This document shows, piece by piece, positions 1 through 4,457 of a stretch of 7,775 nt of DNA. Source of the DNA: Deltaproteobacteria bacterium (lineage in GTDB: Bacteria; Myxococcota_A; UBA9160; UBA4427); contig DRKE01000067.1 in NCBI GenBank assembly GCA_011051925.1, positions 1-7,775 of the forward strand, given 5' to 3'. The notes under the pieces were generated by a model that did no database searches, was not told where the DNA came from, and saw only the letters and a list, made by a program, of their open reading frames with translations. Numbering within the stretch: position 1 is the stretch's first letter; the number at the start of each line of letters is the position of its first letter. Position numbers and translations under genes: made by a program.

Positions 1-647
1 ACGATCGAGTCCGCGTCGTTGGCCGTCTCGTCGTCGAGATGGGCCGTGCAGGCGATCAGTTCGACCCGAAGTCCGGCGTCGCCGACGGGCGCGACGACCG
101 AAAGCGCCGTATTCGCGATCGTGATCTGGCGTTTCCCGTCGCCATGGGTCTCGAGCTGTTCGTCGCTCAGCAGCCGGCGTTCCATCAAGGAGCGCAGGAA
201 GAGCCCGTGGCTCACGATCGCGAGATGCCGCCCCTCCCCGGCCTTCCGGAAATGGTCGAACCAATGGCGCTCGATCCGTTCCCAGGTCCGATCGACGCGG
301 TCGTTGAACGCCTCCCAGGTCTCGCCCTCGGGCGGCGCATAGCCCGGCATGAAGGGATCGAAGCCGAGATCCGCGTAGGCCGTTCCGCGGATCGCCCCGA
401 AGTTGCGCTCTTCGAGATCGGGCTCCTCGCGAAGCGCCGCGCCGGTCGTCCGGAGGACGGCCTCGGCCGTCATCCGGGCGCGGGCGAGATGGCTCGTCCA
501 GATCTCGCTCACGCCGGCCGACGCGAGCCGGCGCCCGAGGCGGCTGGCCTGTTCGAGGCCCCGATCCGAAAGGGGGGTTTCCGGAACCTGGATGATGCGG
601 TTGCGGTTGCCTTCGGTCTCGCCATGTCGAATGAGAAGAATCGCCAT
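1..647 (-). CDS. Histidine phosphatase family protein (phosphoglycerate mutase-like), 3' end cut by window edge
   Basis: The frame is open from ATG at 647 to the left edge, giving 215 codons with no stop, so only the last few residues are probably missing for this roughly 200-220-residue family. The N-terminus MAILLIRHGETEGN carries the family signature, with phospho-acceptor His8 next to Arg7. Further active-site residues are visible: Arg56 in SHLARARMTAE, Glu80 in LEERNFG and His147 in VSHG. Family knowledge predicts hydrolysis of a phosphoester through a phosphohistidine intermediate in the cytoplasm; the substrate cannot be read from sequence (sugar phosphates, nucleotides and cobalamin or signalling intermediates are all known in the family). 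No strong Shine-Dalgarno lies just upstream. The structured element at 719-870 sits 71 bases upstream, with its predicted RNA strand pointing towards this gene, so it may be part of the leader. The family call is secure; the specific function is open. Confidence 0.93.
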   Translation of the reverse strand, partial: MAILLIRHGETEGNRNRIIQVPETPLSDRGLEQASRLGRRLASAGVSEIWTSHLARARMTAEAVLRTTGAALREEPDLEERNFGAIRGTAYADLGFDPFMPGYAPPEGETWEAFNDRVDRTWERIERHWFDHFRKAGEGRHLAIVSHGLFLRSLMERRLLSDEQLETHGDGKRQITIANTALSVVAPVGDAGLRVELIACTAHLDDETANDADSI

Positions 648-718
648 GGGCGGAGCGTAGCTTCCGGCGGACAGTCGTGTCGATCGGGCAGACGGACTCG
701 TGGGCTCGATCGGAGCGC

Positions 719-870
719 GAGTCCGGCACGGCGTGGTCGGCGTGAATGGCTCGTCCCTCACAGGGCGACCGGAGGAGGAGGGATGGAGGCCCGTCTTTCG
801 AACGACGGGCGTGGCAGAACAACGGCTGGGACTGCGCTTGATTTCACGCCGACCACGCCGCACCGGACTC
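719..870 (-). ncRNA. Structured element A: 152-nt covarying hairpin, candidate leader RNA or mobile palindrome
   Basis: Arms 843-870 and 719-746 form a 28-bp stem. On the minus strand every position pairs, including two adjacent G-U wobbles (727/862 and 728/861). Inside it lies an internal loop of ATCAAGCGCA (842-833) opposite GAGCCA (752-747), then the inner stem GTCCC/GGGAC (832-828 with 757-753). The 70-nt apical region (758-827) contains its own 7-bp hairpin (GCCCGTC/GACGGGC). A second copy lies at 1118-1269 in inverted orientation, with the same length in every segment. The two copies differ in their stems by compensatory changes while the internal loops are identical. The minus strand is favoured as the functional RNA because the non-Watson-Crick positions are G-U there and A-C on the other strand. 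It lies 71 bases upstream of the phosphatase start, so a cis-regulatory leader is possible. I do not recognise the family; a non-autonomous mobile palindrome is the main alternative. Confidence 0.7.
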
Positions 871-1117
871 TTCAGCCGAGGGCGGGCCGAGGGCGTCGGA
901 ACGGGAGTCCCCGTTCAAGACGAGAGCGCCGCGCGGGGCTGGGAAGGGCGCGGGGGGACGTGCACGCGAAACGGTCGCTCGGCGTCGGGGCCCATCGACT
1001 GCGCACGAGCGCGCTCCAGCATCCGCCCACGCGAGAAACCCGCGCTGCGCTCGCATCCGCCGCATCCGCGCCCCATCCAGACCGGAATCCCGCCGCCGTT
1101 CGCCGAGCTCGCCAGAA
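871..1117. other. Intergenic spacer between the two inverted structured elements
   Basis: No credible coding region is seen here; the open frames are arginine-, proline- and alanine-rich without recognisable domains. The spacer contains a perfect 7-bp hairpin with a 4-nt loop (GAACGGG at 899-905 with CCCGTTC at 910-916). Similarity between the two structured elements extends about 15-18 bases into both ends of this spacer: each element is preceded on its RNA strand by a sequence of the form CTCGsCwGAA. That could be a promoter-proximal element, part of the RNA, or the remnant of a larger duplicated unit. No AT-rich sigma-70-like promoter is obvious. If both elements are transcribed on the strands inferred from their wobble pairs, divergent promoters would have to lie here. 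Confidence 0.5.
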
Positions 1118-1269
1118 GAGGCCGGTGCGGGGCGGTTTTCGTGGAATCAAGCGCAGACGCAACCGCCGCCCTCGCACGGCGCCCGGTCAACAGCCCCACC
1201 CCCCGCCCACCCCAGACGGCCGCACTCTGAGCGTCGAGCCATCCACGAAAACCGTCCCGCGCCGGCCTC
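1118..1269 (+). ncRNA. Structured element B: second copy of the 152-nt covarying hairpin, inverted relative to copy A
   Basis: Arms 1118-1145 and 1242-1269 form a 28-bp stem that pairs completely on the plus strand, using two G-U wobbles (1126/1261 and 1132/1255). The internal loop ATCAAGCGCA (1146-1155) opposite GAGCCA (1236-1241) is identical to that of copy A. The inner stem is GACGC (1156-1160) with GCGTC (1231-1235), where copy A has GTCCC/GGGAC. The 70-nt apical region (1161-1230) has the same length as in copy A, is C-rich, and is only about 60% identical to it; both copies end in TGA just before the inner stem. The element lies 37 bases past the stop codon of the convergently oriented CheC-like gene, so a plus-strand RNA would run antisense towards that gene's 3' end. 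No open reading frame inside it is convincing. Its function is unknown. Confidence 0.7.
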
Positions 1270-1306
1270 GAGGAAGCAGCTGAAACGCCCGTCGCCCGGT
1301 TCGCGC

Positions 1307-1930
1307 CTAATGGACCGCCGCCGAAAGCGCCGAGAGAAGCTGGGTCAGGTATTTCGGCTCGATCAGCAGATGCGAGATCGCCGAGAAGACCTCGTCGCGC
1401 ACGTCGATCTGGAGCCGGATCGAGAAGACCAGGGTATCCGAGGGCGCGTGGGTCGCGACGAACATCGCGAGTTCGGGCTCCTCGACCAGCCGCGCGCCAT
1501 GGAACTGCGAATCCGCTTCCAGGACCTCCGAGAACGCGACGGCGAGGCCTTCGAGAAAGACGCTGCCGAGCGAAACGAAGGCTTCGAGGGGGTCGCCATC
1601 GTTTCCGATCTGGGACCAGGCGAGCGCGTCCTCGGGTTCGAGAACGAGATTGAGCGAGCCCGGGAGGGCGCCTTCGAGGCGACCGATCACGCCCGCCACG
1701 AGGTCCTCCGAGAGCCGCAGGCCCTGCTCGCCGAACTCGCCGAGGGTCGTGCAGCGGATCTCGAGCACGTCGATCTCCGTCTCGGCACCGCTGATCTCGG
1801 CCAGCGAGGCCTCACCGACTGCCGCCGCTTCCGCGAAGAAGCCGTGGAGCGCGATCATCTGTTCCGTCGAAATCTTCAGGGGGGTCATCTCCGAATACTC
1901 GTCTCCTTGGACCACCAAGCTATCGTCCAT
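1307..1930 (-). CDS. CheC-like protein lacking the phosphatase active-site residues
   Basis: The 207-residue product resembles the CheC/CheX/FliN-related phosphatase fold: an N-terminal helix, a beta segment around residues 50-62, the strand pair VAGVIGRLEGALPGSLNLVLEP (about 78-99), a second helix (113-133), then mixed beta/alpha to the end. In active CheC, each of the two helices carries a Glu and an Asn three residues apart that dephosphorylate CheY-P. Here the first helix reads ALHGFFAEAA and the second AFVSLGSVFLEG (residues 117-128), so neither Glu-Asn pair is apparent. This suggests a non-catalytic binding or scaffold role, but the alignment is by eye. The start is uncertain. ATG at 1930 has GAAGGA directly abutting it. 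Met15 (1888-1886) has AAGGAG 14 bases upstream. No che or flagellar gene is nearby, and the gene is divergent from surE. Confidence 0.6.
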   Translation of the reverse strand: MDDSLVVQGDEYSEMTPLKISTEQMIALHGFFAEAAAVGEASLAEISGAETEIDVLEIRCTTLGEFGEQGLRLSEDLVAGVIGRLEGALPGSLNLVLEPEDALAWSQIGNDGDPLEAFVSLGSVFLEGLAVAFSEVLEADSQFHGARLVEEPELAMFVATHAPSDTLVFSIRLQIDVRDEVFSAISHLLIEPKYLTQLLSALSAAVH

Positions 1931-2044
1931 TCCTTCGGCGAAAGAAGGGTTTTCCCATCACGTCGAATTCTTTTTTCCCGAGTCGCAGGCGGCGCGCATC
2001 CGAGTCGCACCGTCCTCGCAGGCCCCGCGCGGCCCCGGAGTCCG
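1931..2044. promoter_or_regulatory. Divergent intergenic region between the CheC-like gene and surE
   Basis: This 114-base gap separates two divergently transcribed genes and must hold both promoters if each is transcribed separately. It contains a relatively AT-rich patch around 1945-1980, including a T-rich run near 1970-1977, which stands out against the GC-rich surroundings. I see no convincing paired -35/-10 hexamers on either strand. A Shine-Dalgarno GGAG lies four bases before the surE ATG. Confidence 0.4.
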
Positions 2045-2806
2045 ATGACCGAATCACCCCGCCTCGCGATGGTCCTTTCGAACGATGATGGCGTCCACGC
2101 CGAGGGTCTCGCAACCCTCCACTCGATCCTGACCCGCCGATCCGACTGTCTCGTCGTCGCGCCCGCCGGCCCGCAAAGCGGCGTGGGCCATGCGGTCACG
2201 ACGAAGCAGCCGATGCGCCTCGAGGCGCTCGCGCCCGGGCGATACGGACTCGACGGGACCCCGGCGGATTGCGCCCGCGTGGCCCTCGGCAGCCGTGCGG
2301 CCTTCGCGCGCCGGGAGCTCGGCGAGGCCGCCCGACCGCCGCATCTCTGGCTGGTCTCGGGAATCAACCATGGCGCGAACCTCGGCATGGATCTCTACAT
2401 CTCGGGAACGGCGGCCGCCGCGCGCGAGGCCGTCATCCTGGGCTTCCCGGCGATCGCGATCTCGCAGTACGTGGGCAAGCATCGCCAGCCCGACTGGAAG
2501 GCCACCGCCGAACGCGCGCTACCCGTCCTCGAGGTCCTCTTCTCCCAGCCCCCGCGTCCGGGCACCTTCTGGAACGTCAATCTCCCCCATCCCGCCGACG
2601 AATCGTCGGACCCCGACCTCGTCTTCTGCCCCCTCGATCCGAGCCCCCACGCCTTCGAGTACGAAGAGCGGGACGGCCATCTCCATTGGATCAGCGACTT
2701 CCATAGCCGCCCGCGACTCGCCGGACACGACATCGACGTCTGCATGAGCGGTCGGATCGCCGTGACGGAAGTGCCGATCCGGCCGGCACCGGAAGATTCC
2801 CGCTGA
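2045..2806 (+). CDS. surE: 5'/3'-nucleotidase SurE
   Basis: The 253-residue product is a full-length SurE, a metal-dependent survival phosphatase that dephosphorylates nucleoside monophosphates in the cytoplasm. The metal-site motif LSNDDGVHAEGL gives Asp14 and Asp15. The conserved Ser is Ser45 in APAGPQSGVGHAV. The final metal ligand is Asn108 in VSGINHGANLG, followed by the family motif YISGTAAAAREAVILGFPAIAIS. The substrate-loop motif GTPADCARVAL is also intact. The frame is open far upstream, but ATG at 2045 is preferred. It has GGAG four bases before it, the protein then begins directly at the conserved N-terminal strand (MTESPRLAMVLSNDDG), and any longer version would run through the oppositely oriented CheC-like gene. 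The usual partners pcm and nlpD are not next to it. Confidence 0.96.
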   Translation: MTESPRLAMVLSNDDGVHAEGLATLHSILTRRSDCLVVAPAGPQSGVGHAVTTKQPMRLEALAPGRYGLDGTPADCARVALGSRAAFARRELGEAARPPHLWLVSGINHGANLGMDLYISGTAAAAREAVILGFPAIAISQYVGKHRQPDWKATAERALPVLEVLFSQPPRPGTFWNVNLPHPADESSDPDLVFCPLDPSPHAFEYEERDGHLHWISDFHSRPRLAGHDIDVCMSGRIAVTEVPIRPAPEDSR

Positions 2807-2831
2807 GGGCGGAAAAGAACGGAAAAGGCCT

Positions 2832-2860
2832 TTGACTTTCGAGCCGATCGCCGATACAAA
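2832..2860 (+). promoter_or_regulatory. Sigma-70-type promoter
   Basis: A -35 hexamer TTGACT (2832-2837) and a -10 hexamer TACAAA (2855-2860) are separated by exactly 17 bases. This is the best promoter match in the window: five of six bases at -35 and four of six at -10. Transcription would start near 2867, about 22 bases before the ATG of the small open frame at 2889. It begins 25 bases after the surE stop, so the downstream unit appears to be transcribed independently. Confidence 0.7.
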
Positions 2861-2888
2861 GCCCACAACGAATCAGGGAAACCTCCCC

Positions 2889-3146
2889 ATGACCGGCATG
2901 AACCCGACACAGCGACCGAACGCGCTCCGCTCCGCCGACCCGTCGGCGAACGGGGCCGCGTGCGCCGTCCGCGCCATGGCCGTCACGCCGACCACGACGT
3001 CCCCCACGACGCATGCCCATCGCTGGACGTTCGTCGATCCGATCGGCTGCGGGACGCGAAAGCGGTCGGCCGATCTCGCGATCGGGACTTCGATCGGGCC
3101 GAAGACAGGGGAGGGAGACTCCGGGACCGGAGCAGCGAGCGTGTAG
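2889..3146 (+). CDS. Small hypothetical protein (85 aa), unsure whether coding
   Basis: The frame starts with MTGMNPTQRP and ends in GTGAASV. Support for coding: it follows a good promoter (2832-2860), has an AGGGA ribosome-binding site nine bases before the ATG, uses G or C at roughly 86% of third positions, and ends 24 bases before a strong palindromic terminator. Against it: no recognisable domain, a low-complexity Thr/Ala/Pro/Gly-rich composition, no signal peptide or membrane segment, and high GC that keeps several frames open here. It contains two cysteines (GAACAV and PIGCGTRK) and a THAHRW segment, but no clear metal motif. A TTG at 2832 would extend the frame but overlaps the -35 box, so it is rejected. 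The transcript could alternatively be a small RNA. Confidence 0.4.
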   Translation: MTGMNPTQRPNALRSADPSANGAACAVRAMAVTPTTTSPTTHAHRWTFVDPIGCGTRKRSADLAIGTSIGPKTGEGDSGTGAASV

Positions 3147-3170
3147 AGCGCCGATCAGATCGAGGTCTCG

Positions 3171-3216
3171 ACGACGAGAACCCCTCCCGCCACCCGGCCG
3201 GAGGGGTTCTCGTCGT
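3171..3216 (+). terminator. Perfect 17-bp palindromic hairpin, probable terminator
   Basis: Positions 3171-3187 pair perfectly with 3200-3216 around a 12-nt loop; the core is GAACCCCTCC with GGAGGGGTTC. It sits 24 bases after the stop of the small frame at 2889-3146, where a terminator is expected. There is no T-tract after it, which is common in high-GC genomes, so termination by the hairpin alone or an RNA-stabilising role are both possible. Being fully Watson-Crick, it gives no strand information. Confidence 0.7.
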
Positions 3217-3346
3217 TCGGGGCCCGATCACGCACGAGTCATGCACGAAAAGCGGGCGCGTCGCGCGCGACGGCCGTCCGCGGATGCGGATGCGAGTGCG
3301 GATGGAGAAGAGAGCAGGAAACGAGGAAGGAGAAGAGGGCCGGACG

Positions 3347-3592
3347 ATGCCGGAAAGAATCCGAGTGAGAACCCGAGGCGAGCTCCTGGTCGAGCGCATC
3401 GTCTGGAATGCGGCCGCGGGCGCAGCGCTGGCCGTGATGGTCCTGCTGCTTCTCTGGTCGCTTCAGTGGCTCGACCGGATCTCGCCGGGCGCCGTCCGCG
3501 TCGATCCGCCCGCCGTTACGGCAGGCCCCCGCGTCGGGACGCTCGGGTCGCCGGAGGCCGGCGCGACCGGAACCGCCCCGCCTCCCGATTGA
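3347..3592 (+). CDS. Small single-pass membrane protein, function unknown
   Basis: The 81-residue product has a basic N-terminus (MPERIRVRTRGELLVERI), one hydrophobic segment at about residues 19-42 and a Pro/Gly/Ala-rich tail of about 38 residues (SPGAVRVDPPAV to GTAPPPD). The positive-inside rule predicts a cytoplasmic N-terminus and a periplasmic tail. AGAGGG seven bases before ATG 3347 is a reasonable ribosome-binding site. An in-frame ATG at 3302 would add 15 charged residues (MEKRAGNEEGEEGRT) and cannot be excluded. The upstream stretch 3217-3346 is purine-rich towards its end, with a short degenerate repeat of GCGGATG around 3279-3303, and shows no clear promoter. No family is recognised. 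The membrane segment and the tail rule out a simple random frame, but confidence is moderate. Confidence 0.6.
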   Translation: MPERIRVRTRGELLVERIVWNAAAGAALAVMVLLLLWSLQWLDRISPGAVRVDPPAVTAGPRVGTLGSPEAGATGTAPPPD

Positions 3593-3613
3593 AGCGGACC
3601 AGGGACCCCGTTC

Positions 3614-3735
3614 GGGACCGGAGCGGATGGGGGTGCGGCGCGCAGTTGTGAAGGCGCGCTCCCCGCGCGAACGAAGTCCCGTCGTTCGCGCGCCGGAACC
3701 TGTCCGAGCACCGTGCCCCCATCCGCTCCGGCCTC
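3614..3735 (+). other. Three-way-junction hairpin in the intergenic gap between convergent genes
   Basis: A 21-bp outer stem (3618-3638 with 3711-3731) pairs completely on the plus strand using two adjacent U-G and G-U wobbles (3634/3715 and 3635/3714), and can be extended outwards to 3614/3735 past one mismatch. It encloses two further hairpins: GCGCGC (3638-3643 with 3654-3659, sharing the junction base 3638), and a perfect 11-bp stem (3664-3674 with 3682-3692) around a 7-nt loop. On the minus strand the wobbles become A-C mismatches, so a plus-strand transcript is favoured. This would be the 3' untranslated region of the small membrane protein gene ending at 3592. The location between convergent genes suits a terminator or stabiliser, but a simple terminator does not need this architecture. 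It is not similar to the paired elements at 719-1269. Confidence 0.55.
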
Positions 3736-3776
3736 AGCGCAAACAGATGCGGGCCCCTCAGCCGCGGGCAGGGCGG

Positions 3777-3814
3777 CCGTCCCGGTCGGCTCGATCGGCC
3801 GCCGGCCGGGACGG
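3777..3814 (-). terminator. Hairpin downstream of the lipoprotein gene, probable terminator
   Basis: CCGTCCCGG (3777-3785) pairs perfectly with CCGGGACGG (3806-3814), with partial further pairing of CGGC and GCCG inside. It lies seven bases beyond the stop codon of the minus-strand lipoprotein gene, the expected site for ending that transcript. No T-tract follows on the minus strand. Confidence 0.55.
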
Positions 3815-3821
3815 ATCGGCG

Positions 3822-4415
3822 TCAGTTCGCCCAGCCGCCGCTGAGATCCTTCTTGGCGGCATCGAGATCGCCCGCGGCCGCGTTGGCCGCGTCCGTGGCG
3901 GAATCCGCGGCGTCGGACGCCGCTCCGGTCGCGCTGTCCATCGCGCCCGCGGCGGAATCCATCGCGCTGTCGGCGGCATCGGCGGCCGACGCCTTCGCGC
4001 TGTCCATCGCCCCCGCAGCGGAGTCGACGGCATTTCCGGCCGCGTCTCCCACGGCCGCCGCGGCATCACCCGCCGTCTCCGCGGCCGCGTTCCCCGCATC
4101 CCGCGCCGTCTCCATCGCGCTCGCGCCCGCGTCGGTCACGGCCTCGCCCGCCTTCTTCGCCGTCTCCTTCGCCTCGTCGATCGCGTCCGCGGCCAGACCC
4201 GTCGCATCGTCGGCCAGTTGCCCTGCCCTGGCCGCGACCTCTCCGGCGCTTTCACCCATGCGATCGACGGCATCCGATAGACCCGCGCTCACGCTGCCCG
4301 TCGCCCGCTCGAGGGCGTCACTCGCTGATTCGTGTTCGTCGCTGCATCCGGCCACGGCGACGCCGAGCCCCAATCCCATCGTGATCGCGATCCCGCCCAT
4401 TCGTTTCATGATCAT
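3822..4415 (-). CDS. Ala/Asp-rich lipoprotein with 22-residue repeats
   Basis: The 197-residue product begins with a lipoprotein signal peptide: basic MIMKRMGG, a hydrophobic stretch, then the lipobox VAGC with the lipidated Cys at 24. The mature part is almost entirely Ala, Asp, Ser, Gly, Glu and Lys, and is predicted to be amphipathic helix. Residues 131-152 and 153-174 are near-identical 22-residue units starting DSAAGAMDSA, each made of two 11-residue halves. This resembles the 11-mer periodicity of LEA-like and apolipoprotein-like helices (established for those families; its application here is inference). GGAGG seven bases before ATG 4415 selects this start over Met3. The stop of the PEP-CTERM gene is only 42 bases upstream with no terminator between, so it is probably the last gene of that operon. 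Residues after Cys24 are SDE, giving no clear inner-membrane retention Asp at +2. Confidence 0.85.
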   Translation of the reverse strand: MIMKRMGGIAITMGLGLGVAVAGCSDEHESASDALERATGSVSAGLSDAVDRMGESAGEVAARAGQLADDATGLAADAIDEAKETAKKAGEAVTDAGASAMETARDAGNAAAETAGDAAAAVGDAAGNAVDSAAGAMDSAKASAADAADSAMDSAAGAMDSATGAASDAADSATDAANAAAGDLDAAKKDLSGGWAN

Positions 4416-4457
4416 GTCGTGTCCTCCAACCCCTCAATGGCGCCGACGTGGATTCCG

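Noticed and set aside
844..1199. Overlapping open frames on both strands in the gap between the phosphatase and CheC-like genes
   Set aside because: Compositionally biased and without start signals or domains. The apparent similarity between a plus-strand frame and a minus-strand frame here is explained by the inverted copies of the structured element.
719..1269. Integron attC sites or a CRISPR array
   Set aside because: No RYYYAAC/GTTRRRY core sites, no gene cassettes or integrase, and only two inverted, diverged copies rather than regularly spaced direct repeats.
39..1283. A 414-codon open frame on the plus strand across the phosphatase gene and the following gap
   Set aside because: Its first half is antisense to a well-supported histidine phosphatase; its second half is Arg/Pro-rich with no domain and crosses both structured elements. 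High GC keeps such frames open.
1310..2044. Long N-terminal extension of surE
   Set aside because: It lies antisense to the CheC-like gene; the conserved SurE N-terminus begins right after ATG 2045, which has its own ribosome-binding site.
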